A stretch of 64,000 nt of DNA from Candidatus Homeothermus arabinoxylanisolvens (GTDB lineage: Bacteria > Bacteroidota > Bacteroidia > Bacteroidales > Muribaculaceae). Location of the stretch: contig LUJO01000047.1 of the NCBI GenBank assembly GCA_001689405.1, positions 9,871 through 73,870 of the forward strand. The letters are read 5' to 3'. Positions within the stretch are counted from its first letter, which is position 1. Each line of letters opens with the position of its first letter. The notes below the pieces were generated by a model. The model was given only the letters and a program-made list of their open reading frames with translations, ran no database searches and was not told the DNA's origin. This document shows positions 24,254 to 32,754 of the stretch, piece by piece. The translations under genes were made by a program, and so were the position numbers.

Positions 24254-26512
24254 TTACGGATGCTCGGGCGACATTGTTATTTCAAAGTCGGCTCCGTTAA
24301 CTATATCGTCGTGCGTGAAAAACGGAGTATCGAGCTCTTTGCCGTTAAGTTTCACCGATGTTATGTATTTGTTGTCTTTAGAGTAATTTTTTACATCGAG
24401 TGTCACGCGCTTGCCGTTAGGCAGGTTGATTTCGGCGTGCGGGAACCACGGACGTCCTATCGAGTATACCGGCTTGCCGGGACACACCTGATAGAAGCCG
24501 AGTGAATTAAGCACATACCAAGCCGACATTTGTCCGCAATCCTCGTTGCCCGACAGACCGTCGGTGTCGGCTCTGTACTGCTCTTTGAGCACTTTGTCGA
24601 CAAGCTCCTGTGTGCGGTCGGGTCGTCCCGCATAGTTGTAGAGATGTATTATATGGTGTGAGGGTTCGTTGCCGTGGGCATACTGTCCGATAAGTCCCGA
24701 TATGTCGGCCGATACATTTTCACCCTCCAGTCTGGAGTCTGCGTTGAACAGTGAATCGAGCCTCTCGATAAAAAGTTCGCGTCCGCCCATAAGCTCGGTA
24801 AGACCGTCGACATCATGAGGCGCAAACCATGTCCATTGCCAAGCCGTGCCCTCGCAGTAGTCGCCGCTGCCGTGGCTGGAACTGCGCGGATTAAAGGGCG
24901 TGTGCCAGTTGCCTTCCGCATCCTTGCCGCGCATGAAGCGGGTGGCCGGGTCGAAATAGTTACGGTAATTTTGTCCTTTTTTAGCGTACTCTTCGGCTTT
25001 TGCTTTGTCGCCGGCCGCTTCCGCGAGCTGCGATATGCACCAGTCGTTGTAGGCGTATTCAAGACCTTTGGTCACCGACTCGAACTCTTCGTTCCACGGT
25101 ATGTAGCCGAGAGTGTTTTTATAATACTTTGAGCGGGGCATAAGCATTTTATGGAATACATTGTCAGGGGCTGATGTGGCCGTGGTGTCGTAGCGCGACG
25201 AACGCTCGGCTGCGTTTAACGCTTCGGCTATGTCGAAGTCGGCTATGCCTTTGTTGACAGCGTCGGCCATAAGCGACACGGCGTGGTAGCCTGTCATGCA
25301 GCCGGTGTAGTTGCCGGCAAGCTCCCACATGGGCAGTATGCCTCCCTCTTTGTATTTTGTAAGCAGCGAGTTGATGAAGTCGTTGTTGCGTTCGGGGTCT
25401 ATGATTGTGTATAGCGGATGAAGCGCCCTGTGGGTGTCCCACAGCGAGAATACCGTATATACGGGGTTGTCGGCATCGCCCTGATGTATCTTGCGGTCTA
25501 TGCCGAAGTAGCGGCCGTCAACGTCGGTAAACAGATTGGGGCTTATGCCCGTGTGGTACAAGGCGGTATAGAATACGGTCCTGTCGTCGTCATTGTCGGC
25601 TGTCACATCTATTTTTGACAGATACTCGTTCCATGACTTGCGGGCGTCGTCTCTTACCTTGTCGAAGTCGAAGCCGGGTATTTCGGCACGTAGATTTTTT
25701 TCGGCCCCTTCGGTGTCGACGGCCGATATGCCTACTTTGGCATATATCTCTTCACCTTCTTTGGTAGGTGCGAATTTCAGTAACGCCTTGCATCGTGCCG
25801 ACACGCGTCCGGTCTCGTCTGTTACGGTGTCGGTTATTATGGTGCAGGTAAACGGTTTCGAGAACTCGGCGTACATGCTCAGCTGCTGGTCGTTGGCCCA
25901 GTGGCGGCTAAGCCTGTAAGCGCGTATGGCGGTGTCGCCTACGGCCTCGATTGTCATTGCGAGATTATTCTGGTGCGATATCGAGTAGTCGGCGTCTACT
26001 ATCATGCCGGGGTCGTCGGTCGCGGGAAATGTGAACCGGTAGAGGGCGCTGCGGGGCGCTGCCGTTATCTCCGTCCTGACGCCGTAGCGTTTCAGCATTG
26101 TGGAGTAGTAGCCCGGTTGTGCGCTCTCGTCGGAGTGGTCAAACTCCGATGCGTACGGCATATTCTGACTTGTCGAGTTCTGCGGGTCTATGGTCTGTGG
26201 TCCTACTGTAGGCATAAGCAGGAAGTCGCCGTAATCGGAACATCCCGTACCGCTGAGGTGTGTCTGGGTGAAGCCGTTGATCAGTGAGTCGCTGTAATGG
26301 TAGCCCGAGCATGCGTCCCACCCGTCTATGCGGGTGTCGGGACTCGGTTGTATCATGCCGAATGGCACTACCGCACCCGGAAATGTGTGACCGTGTCCGC
26401 CTGTACCTATAAACGGATTCACATAGGCGGTGTAGTCTTTTGTCTCTTTGTTGCCGGCGACGCACGCGCATAACAGCGCCGCCGTGCCGATACTTACTAT
26501 AAGTCTGTTCAT
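24254..26512 (-). CDS. Glycoside hydrolase family 92 (alpha-mannosidase) lipoprotein
   Basis: 752 residues. A lipoprotein signal with LLCAC lipobox. GH92 landmarks: NPFIGTGGHGHTFPGA and PFGMIQPSPDT near the N-terminus, GGILPMWELAGNYTGCM in the middle, GSGDYCEGTAWQWTW, and SGNEDCGQMSAWYV near the C-terminus (the Glu/Asp catalytic acids of this Ca-dependent inverting family). GH92 enzymes trim alpha-mannose from N-glycans or yeast mannan. Being lipidated, it faces the periplasm or the surface. No SusCD pair is adjacent. Confidence 0.93.
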   Translation of the reverse strand: MNRLIVSIGTAALLCACVAGNKETKDYTAYVNPFIGTGGHGHTFPGAVVPFGMIQPSPDTRIDGWDACSGYHYSDSLINGFTQTHLSGTGCSDYGDFLLMPTVGPQTIDPQNSTSQNMPYASEFDHSDESAQPGYYSTMLKRYGVRTEITAAPRSALYRFTFPATDDPGMIVDADYSISHQNNLAMTIEAVGDTAIRAYRLSRHWANDQQLSMYAEFSKPFTCTIITDTVTDETGRVSARCKALLKFAPTKEGEEIYAKVGISAVDTEGAEKNLRAEIPGFDFDKVRDDARKSWNEYLSKIDVTADNDDDRTVFYTALYHTGISPNLFTDVDGRYFGIDRKIHQGDADNPVYTVFSLWDTHRALHPLYTIIDPERNNDFINSLLTKYKEGGILPMWELAGNYTGCMTGYHAVSLMADAVNKGIADFDIAEALNAAERSSRYDTTATSAPDNVFHKMLMPRSKYYKNTLGYIPWNEEFESVTKGLEYAYNDWCISQLAEAAGDKAKAEEYAKKGQNYRNYFDPATRFMRGKDAEGNWHTPFNPRSSSHGSGDYCEGTAWQWTWFAPHDVDGLTELMGGRELFIERLDSLFNADSRLEGENVSADISGLIGQYAHGNEPSHHIIHLYNYAGRPDRTQELVDKVLKEQYRADTDGLSGNEDCGQMSAWYVLNSLGFYQVCPGKPVYSIGRPWFPHAEINLPNGKRVTLDVKNYSKDNKYITSVKLNGKELDTPFFTHDDIVNGADFEITMSPEHP

Positions 26513-26546
26513 TGTCGTGGTAAAACTAAGGATAACTGATATTTTA

Positions 26547-26578
26547 CAAATATACTCATGAATCGGCTGTCAGTGCAA
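26547..26578 (-). promoter_or_regulatory. Promoter of GH92
   Basis: TATATTTG on the minus strand (26554-26547) with TTG (26578-26576) 21 bp upstream. Confidence 0.6.
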
Positions 26579-26684
26579 ATTTTATATAATTTTTGTGAAA
26601 CGCGGGGATGCCGCCTGCGGCCGGGCCATAGTGCCGGCTGCACTTCTTTTCGATAGAAAAATAGCTCCGACGCGATATTTTTTA

Positions 26685-26692
26685 TAACTTTG
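26685..26692 (+). promoter_or_regulatory. Promoter -7 element just before the GH25 gene
   Basis: TAACTTTG ends seven bases before the ATG at 26700, so the transcript would be leaderless or nearly so. No TTG at -33. Confidence 0.45.
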
Positions 26693-26699
26693 TGATGAT

Positions 26700-27437
26700 A
26701 TGAGAGCTAAGGTTTGGATCATCGGTAGTCTGCTGACTTTGCTGCTTCTTGCCGGAGGTGTGTATTATTACGCCGTAGTGCGTACGGTGCCGCGTTCGCT
26801 TACGGTAGATGCCGACCTTTTTCCGGTCAAAGGGCTTGACTTGTCGGCCCATAACGGCGAAGTCGACTTCAAGCGTCTTGCCGGCGACTCTATCGACTTT
26901 CTCATGCTTAAAGCCACTGAGGGCACGACGTTCAAGGATCCACGCTTTCATTTCAACTACCTTAAAGCCCGCGATGCAGGCATAAAGGCCATCGGGGCAT
27001 ATCACTTTTTCCGATTCGACACCGACGGTGAGATGCAGGCCATAAACTTTTTGAACAGTCTCCGCGGTAAGACGCTCGACCTGCCGGCTGTGATAGATCT
27101 TGAAGAGTGGACTAATCCTGCCGATGTTGATACGGAGGAGGTCGTGGCCCGTCTGCGTGCCATGATAGCATATCTTGAACGAAACGGGCACAACGTCATG
27201 TTCTATACAAACAAAGACGGTTACCGGAGGTTCCTTGAGAATCGGTTCGAGGAGTATCCGCTATGGATATGCTCGTTCACCGACCCGCCGCTTGACGAGG
27301 TGTCGGATGACCGGTGGGATCTGTGGCAGTATAGTCATCACGGATGGACCGAGGGCTGCGACACTAAAGTGGATCTGAATACTTTTAACGGCACCCGCGA
27401 CGAATGGCTGAACTGGTTGCGTGCCTCTACATTTTGA
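26700..27437 (+). CDS. GH25 family lysozyme (muramidase)
   Basis: 245 residues. An N-terminal membrane anchor or signal (7-27), then the GH25 barrel: VKGLDLSAHNGEVDF, LKATEGTTFKDP, GAYHFFRF and the catalytic DLEE (Asp133, Glu135), ending with DLWQY. The family cleaves N-acetylmuramic-N-acetylglucosamine bonds in peptidoglycan. No other in-frame Met fits before the catalytic domain, so the start is firm. First gene of a ten-gene co-directional block; 23 bp before aroA. Confidence 0.88.
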   Translation: MRAKVWIIGSLLTLLLLAGGVYYYAVVRTVPRSLTVDADLFPVKGLDLSAHNGEVDFKRLAGDSIDFLMLKATEGTTFKDPRFHFNYLKARDAGIKAIGAYHFFRFDTDGEMQAINFLNSLRGKTLDLPAVIDLEEWTNPADVDTEEVVARLRAMIAYLERNGHNVMFYTNKDGYRRFLENRFEEYPLWICSFTDPPLDEVSDDRWDLWQYSHHGWTEGCDTKVDLNTFNGTRDEWLNWLRASTF

Positions 27438-27460
27438 AATAATTAAAAAAGACAATAAAG

Positions 27461-28714
27461 ATGAATTACCGTATAATACCTCCCGAAGAGATTGCCGACG
27501 CCGTCATAAGGTTGCCGCTGTCCAAGAGCATAAGCAACCGGGCGCTGCTTATAAACGCTCTTGCCGGGAATAAAGGCTCTATTGCGGCTGTGGCTCAGTG
27601 CGATGATACATCGGCCATGATGCAGGCGCTCGCTTCGACTGACTATTACATAAATATAGGCGCCGCCGGCACGGCCATGCGGTTTCTGACCGCTTACTTC
27701 GCCATGCAGCCCGGACGTGAGGTGACTCTTGACGGTACGGAGCGTATGCGCCGACGTCCGGTTAAGATACTTGTCGATGCATTGCGCGAGTGCGGAGCTG
27801 ACATAGAGTATGCCGGCGAGGAGGGTTTCCCGCCGCTGAAGATAAAAGGACGTAAGCTTACCGGAGGCGACGTGTCGCTTCCCGCCGATGTAAGTTCACA
27901 ATATATATCGGCTCTGCTCATGGTGGCTCCCTATATGGAGCGCGGTCTGCGTCTTGAACTGACGGGTACTCCCGTATCGACGCCGTATATCGCCATGACG
28001 CTCGGGCTGATGAGGCGGTGGGGCGTCGCTACCGATACCGACGGCTCTGTCATATCGGTGGCTCCGCAGACCTATACCCCGGTCGACTTTACGGTAGAGG
28101 CTGACTGGTCGGCCGCATCATATTGGTTTGAACTGGCCGCATTCTCGTTCGGCGACATAAAGTTGCTCGGACTGGGGCGCGACAGTCTGCAAGGCGACAG
28201 CCGGGTTGTCGACTACTTCCGTAACTTCGGTATAGAAGCGGAGTGGGATGACCGTGGCGCGCTTGAACTGAATCCGTCGCCCGACATTTCGCCGCGCATT
28301 AATCTTGACCTTACCGAGCAGCCCGATCTTGCCCAGACCCTTACGGTGACATGCTGTGTGCTGAACCTGCCGTTTCACATAACAGGGCTCTCCACATTGA
28401 AAATCAAGGAGACCGATAGACTTGAGGCTCTTTGTACCGAGTTGCGCAAGCTGTCGTTTGTCATCGACCGCCCCGACGACTCGTCGCTTGCATGGGAGGG
28501 CCGACGCGCTCCCGCCGATGCCTCGGGACTTGCCATAGACACATATGACGATCATCGTATGGCGCTTGCATTTGCTCCGGTGGCGTTTTTTCTTCCGGGC
28601 ATAGTCATACGTCATGCCGAGGTTGTGTCCAAGTCCTATCCTGAATATTGGGAGCACCTTAAAGCCATAGGCTTCACGCTTGAAGAGGTGGCTGACGATA
28701 ATCTGCCGGAGTGA
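27461..28714 (+). CDS. aroA: 3-phosphoshikimate 1-carboxyvinyltransferase (EPSP synthase)
   Basis: 417 residues. Substrate-binding motifs: LPLSKSISNRALL, AAGTAMRFLT, SSQYISALLM, LKIKETDRLEAL, YDDHRMALAFAP. It joins phosphoenolpyruvate to shikimate-3-phosphate in aromatic amino-acid synthesis in the cytosol. The stop TGA overlaps the next ATG by one base. Confidence 0.93.
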   Translation: MNYRIIPPEEIADAVIRLPLSKSISNRALLINALAGNKGSIAAVAQCDDTSAMMQALASTDYYINIGAAGTAMRFLTAYFAMQPGREVTLDGTERMRRRPVKILVDALRECGADIEYAGEEGFPPLKIKGRKLTGGDVSLPADVSSQYISALLMVAPYMERGLRLELTGTPVSTPYIAMTLGLMRRWGVATDTDGSVISVAPQTYTPVDFTVEADWSAASYWFELAAFSFGDIKLLGLGRDSLQGDSRVVDYFRNFGIEAEWDDRGALELNPSPDISPRINLDLTEQPDLAQTLTVTCCVLNLPFHITGLSTLKIKETDRLEALCTELRKLSFVIDRPDDSSLAWEGRRAPADASGLAIDTYDDHRMALAFAPVAFFLPGIVIRHAEVVSKSYPEYWEHLKAIGFTLEEVADDNLPE

Positions 28715-29127
28715 TGGAGGTAAGTCTTATCATATTGGCTGCATTGGTCGTGGTAGGGGCCGCGCTTTATTTTCATGACCGGTATACGCGTCAGAAGTCT
28801 TCTGCTGACGAACCGCCGTATAAAGAGCCGGAAGAGCAGTGCTGCGGCATGCATATAACTTGCGAGCGCGACTCGCTTCTCGCTTCGGTAAGCGACAGCG
28901 TGGAGTATTATGACGACGAGGAGCTTGACGCATACCGCGGACGTAAAGCCGACAGCTATACTGACGAAGAGATTGAACAGTTTCGCGACGTGTTGCTGAC
29001 CCTGTTGCCCGACGACATAGCCGGGTGGGGACGCAGCATACAGCTGCGGGGCATTGAGCTGCCCGAGCCGGTACGTGAGGAGCTTTTGATGATAGTGGCC
29101 GAAGCACGCCGAAGCCGCACGTCATAA
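28714..29127 (+). CDS. Conserved membrane-anchored protein of unknown function
   Basis: 137 residues from the ATG at 28714, which overlaps the aroA stop (TGATG); a GTG three bases earlier is less likely. One N-terminal transmembrane helix (about 3-22), then a cytosolic-looking acidic domain with EEQCCGMH, CERDSLL, EYYDDEELDAY and a C-terminal helical DEEIEQFRDVLLTLL. Three Cys and one His in a short stretch (CCGMHITC) could bind metal or an Fe-S cluster; this is speculative. I do not recognise a named family. It is tightly coupled between aroA and a metal ABC permease. Confidence 0.7.
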   Translation: MEVSLIILAALVVVGAALYFHDRYTRQKSSADEPPYKEPEEQCCGMHITCERDSLLASVSDSVEYYDDEELDAYRGRKADSYTDEEIEQFRDVLLTLLPDDIAGWGRSIQLRGIELPEPVREELLMIVAEARRSRTS

Positions 29128-29142
29128 AACACATGAATGATT

Positions 29143-29958
29143 ATGGAGTATCTACAATATGCCTTTTTCCGCAACGCACTCATAGGCGTCTTTATCATAA
29201 GCATTGCAGCGGCTATGATAGGCACATACATTATAACACGTCGTATGGTATCGATAACCGGCGGTGTCACGCATGCATGTTTCGGCGGTCTCGGTCTGGG
29301 GTATTTTCTCGGAATAAGCCCCGTGGTCATGGCCGGACTCTTTGCCGTGGCTTCATCGCTGGGCGTAGAGTGGATGGCCTCGCGCTATCGTGTCAGAGAG
29401 GACTCCGCTATTGCGGTAGTGTGGTCGCTCGGCATGGCCGTCGGCATACTTTTTGTATTTCTTACCCCGGGCTACGTGCCTGAACTTAACGGATTTCTCT
29501 TCGGCAACATACTTACTATAACCGCCGCCGACCTTTGGGCGTTTGCCGTGTATACTTTTGTGCTCATAGCTTTTTTTGCGGTATTTTACCATCGTATAAT
29601 AGCCTGTGCGTTTGACAGCGATTTCGCCAAGGTGTCGGGGCTGCCCGTCAAGACCGTCAATTGTGTTATGACGGTATTTGTGGCCGTATGTGTGGTGCTT
29701 ACCATACGTCTGGTAGGCATCATGCTTCTCATATCGATGCTTACATTGCCCGTGCTTGTGGCCGAGATGTGGTACAGGCGATTCTCGTCCATCATGTTTG
29801 GCGCCATGGGGGTGTCGCTTGCAAGCTGTCTTGCCGGACTTTTTGTGGCTACTGTCATTGACGTACCGTGCTCGGCCATAATAGTCATGCTTCAGGTAGT
29901 GCTTTATGTCGTGGCCCGTGTCGTGAAGGATATCAGTTTACGCCGGTCTATACGGTAA
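29143..29958 (+). CDS. Metal ABC transporter permease (ZnuB/MntB family)
   Basis: About 271 residues from the Met at 29143 (an ATG at 29137 adds two residues). About eight membrane segments; the family features ITGGVTHACFGGLGLG and the late SMLTLPVL match ABC-3 permeases for zinc or manganese. No ATPase or binding protein is encoded nearby, so its partners must lie elsewhere. 15 bp after the anchored protein and 10 bp before the TPR lipoprotein. Confidence 0.87.
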   Translation: MEYLQYAFFRNALIGVFIISIAAAMIGTYIITRRMVSITGGVTHACFGGLGLGYFLGISPVVMAGLFAVASSLGVEWMASRYRVREDSAIAVVWSLGMAVGILFVFLTPGYVPELNGFLFGNILTITAADLWAFAVYTFVLIAFFAVFYHRIIACAFDSDFAKVSGLPVKTVNCVMTVFVAVCVVLTIRLVGIMLLISMLTLPVLVAEMWYRRFSSIMFGAMGVSLASCLAGLFVATVIDVPCSAIIVMLQVVLYVVARVVKDISLRRSIR

Positions 29959-29968
29959 TCATACATTC

Positions 29969-32746
29969 ATGCGTGTATCTGTCGTGAGGCCCGTTCGAGT
30001 CATATGCTTTTTTGCTCTGCTGGCAGCTCTTGCCGGCTGCGGGATGCGTAAGAATACGGCACTGACACGAAATTATCAGGCGTTTATCACACGATACAAT
30101 ATCTACTATAACGGCGACGAGCACTACAAGACCACGCTGCGTGAGATGGAGCGGAGCTATGAGGATGACTTCACCCGCATGCTTTATGTGCATCCTGCCG
30201 ACGCGCGGGCGCATAACAATGCCCCGCAACCGTCGGGCGACTTTACCCGCTCGATAGAGAAGGCGCAGAAAGCCATTCAGCTTCGGTCGATAAAACGTAA
30301 ACCGGCGCGTAAGGCCGGAAAGTCGCGCGACCCGGAGTACCGCGAGTGGATGAGGCGTGAAGAGTATAACCCCTTTCTGCACAATGCTTGGCTTATGCTT
30401 GGCAGGTCGCAGTACAATAACGGCGATTTCATCGGTGCCGCATCCACGTTTCAGTACATAGCCAAGCATTTTTCATGGCTTCCCGCCACGGTCACCGAGG
30501 CACGGTTGTGGCAGGCCCGGGCCTATTGCGCCTTGGGCTGGTATTTTGATGCCGAGGCCATACTGACAAAAATTCCCGCCGCCGACCTCACATCGGGAGA
30601 GCTGGAAGAATTGTACGACATGGCTTATGCGTCGGTATACATAAACTCGTCTGATCAGTCACGTGCCATACCTTATGTACAGGGAGCCTTACGCCATGCT
30701 TCGGGCGCTCAAAAACCGAGGCTCTGGTTTTTGCTCGGGCAACTGTATGCTCGTTCCGGTAGAACCAAGGATGCTTACGATGCTTATGGAAAGGCCGCTC
30801 GCGGAGGGGCCCCGTACAGGACACGCCTGAACGCACGCATACGTCAGAGCGAGGTTTTCTCCGGTCCTGACATAACGGGAGAGGTAAAATCGCTTAAGCG
30901 TATGGCTAGTTATGAGCGCAACTCCCCGTATCTTGACCTTATATATTACGCTGTAGGCAATCTTTATATGTCACGCCGCGATACCGCGAAAGCCGTCGAG
31001 TATTACCGGCTGGCAGTGGACCGCTCGACCCGTGACGGTATTGACCGCGCCATAGCACGGCTTGCCCTCGGCGCCATATATTTTGACCGCCGCGATTATG
31101 AGGCGGCGCAGCTCTGTTATGCCGGGGCTTTGCCGATGTTGTCTCCCGATTACCCCGGTTACGATAGTATAAAGCGGCGCAGCGACGTACTTGACCGCCT
31201 TGCAGTGTATGCGCGTAATGTCAGGCTCAATGACTCGCTTCTGCGATTGGCTGACATGAGCGAACGCGAGCGTATGGACATTGTGAACCGATTGATTGCC
31301 GACCGCAGGCGGGCTGACAGGGAAGAGGCGGAGCGCCTCCGGCGTGAGGAGTATCTTGCTTCGCAGGGAGGCGACAATCCGACCGACGTCGTTGTAGGAC
31401 AGGCTTCGGCGCCTGTGGCATTTGAACTGAATACCGATGACTCGTGGTATTTTTATAACAATGCGGTGCGCAGTGCCGGTCGTGATGCCTTCATGCGCCG
31501 GTGGGGGGCACGCCCTCTTGAAGATGACTGGCGGCGTCGTGACAAAAGTGTTTCGGGCCTTGCGTCGGCATACGATGACTTGCCGGCCGACTCTCTGCCC
31601 GATACGCATGACGGCGACAATGCCGTCGATGTAAAGGACATGGAGTCTGACCTGTACAGCCCTGAGTATTATCTTAGCCGCATACCGGCAACACCTGCCC
31701 GGCGAACTGTGGCGGTCGACATTATATGCGACGGCATGTATAACATAGGGCTTATACTGAAAGATGACCTCGGAGCATACTCCGACGCCGCCTCGGAATG
31801 GTTGCGGCTGCTTAACCGCTATCCTGACAATGTATACCGCCTCGACATATATTATAATATGTATCTTATGTACATGCGTGACGGCGATGTGGTCACGGCC
31901 GGACATTACCGGCGGCTCATACTTGATCATTTCCCCGATTCTCCCGAGGGTGAGGCTTTGAGCGACCCTGACTTTATCGAGAATAAGCGACGCATGGCGG
32001 CCGAGGAGGAGCGCCTGTACGGGCAGGCCTATGCGGCATACATCGAGAACCGCAATGCCGACCTGCATGCGGTCTGCGATACCGTAAGCCGATTGTCGCC
32101 TACATGCGGCCTTATGCCCAAGTTTATGTTTCTTGAAGCCCTTTCTTATGTCACTGAAGGCGATGCCGACCGCTTCAGGTCGATTCTTGAGACATTGCTT
32201 AAACGTTATCCCGACACGGAGCTTACGCCCGTTGCCTCATCATATCTTAAAGGGTTGTCGGAAGGGCGCCGGCTGAATGTGGGGGGCGACAATGCGCGAG
32301 GACCGGTGTGGACTACCCGGCTCGCCTCTGATTCTGCGGCAGCGGTCTCTGATTCGGTGGTGTTTGCTCTTGACCGCGACACTCCTCACCTTATGGTGCT
32401 GGTCTATCCTGCCGACGAGGTGTCGGGCAATCAGCTGCTTTATGACATAGCACGTCATAATTTCAGTACTTTCGTTGTCAGTGATTTTGACCTCGAACCT
32501 ATGAATTTCGGGCGGCTCGGGTTGCTTGTTGTAAAGGGATTTGCTAACTTTGACGAACTTGCCCGTTACCGCAGCATGTTGGATAGCGATCCACAGTTGA
32601 AGTTGCCCGGACAGGTGAAGCCTGTTATGATAAGTGTCGATGATTTCAACAGGCTTGTTAACGAGGGCCGGTCATTTGACGATTACTTCCGGTATGTTGA
32701 CGAGCGCAGTGCCGAAAGTCCGGTCGTAGCGGGTCCGGTTCCGTAA
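29969..32746 (+). CDS. SprE/PorW-like TPR lipoprotein, type IX secretion-associated
   Basis: 925 residues. Lipoprotein signal with LAGC at about 24. The start of the mature part (NTALTRNYQAFITRYNIYYNG) resembles SprE of Flavobacterium and PorW of Porphyromonas, and much of the rest is TPR-like helical repeats (about 110-420 and 560-720), interrupted by an Arg/Glu-rich charged helix (about 430-470). SprE/PorW is needed for type IX secretion and links the outer-membrane machine to the inner-membrane motor. The next gene is porX, which strengthens the assignment. Longer than PorW as I recall it. Confidence 0.75.
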   Translation: MRVSVVRPVRVICFFALLAALAGCGMRKNTALTRNYQAFITRYNIYYNGDEHYKTTLREMERSYEDDFTRMLYVHPADARAHNNAPQPSGDFTRSIEKAQKAIQLRSIKRKPARKAGKSRDPEYREWMRREEYNPFLHNAWLMLGRSQYNNGDFIGAASTFQYIAKHFSWLPATVTEARLWQARAYCALGWYFDAEAILTKIPAADLTSGELEELYDMAYASVYINSSDQSRAIPYVQGALRHASGAQKPRLWFLLGQLYARSGRTKDAYDAYGKAARGGAPYRTRLNARIRQSEVFSGPDITGEVKSLKRMASYERNSPYLDLIYYAVGNLYMSRRDTAKAVEYYRLAVDRSTRDGIDRAIARLALGAIYFDRRDYEAAQLCYAGALPMLSPDYPGYDSIKRRSDVLDRLAVYARNVRLNDSLLRLADMSERERMDIVNRLIADRRRADREEAERLRREEYLASQGGDNPTDVVVGQASAPVAFELNTDDSWYFYNNAVRSAGRDAFMRRWGARPLEDDWRRRDKSVSGLASAYDDLPADSLPDTHDGDNAVDVKDMESDLYSPEYYLSRIPATPARRTVAVDIICDGMYNIGLILKDDLGAYSDAASEWLRLLNRYPDNVYRLDIYYNMYLMYMRDGDVVTAGHYRRLILDHFPDSPEGEALSDPDFIENKRRMAAEEERLYGQAYAAYIENRNADLHAVCDTVSRLSPTCGLMPKFMFLEALSYVTEGDADRFRSILETLLKRYPDTELTPVASSYLKGLSEGRRLNVGGDNARGPVWTTRLASDSAAAVSDSVVFALDRDTPHLMVLVYPADEVSGNQLLYDIARHNFSTFVVSDFDLEPMNFGRLGLLVVKGFANFDELARYRSMLDSDPQLKLPGQVKPVMISVDDFNRLVNEGRSFDDYFRYVDERSAESPVVAGPVP

Positions 32747-32754
32747 ATTTGTAA

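Noticed and set aside
29143..29958. Complete zinc/manganese ABC transporter operon
   Set aside because: Only the permease is present; no ATPase or binding protein gene lies beside it.
32744..32751. TAAATTTG just before porX as a promoter
   Set aside because: It includes the stop codon of the previous gene, lacks a -33 box, and would leave almost no leader; chance match is more likely within a tight gene run.
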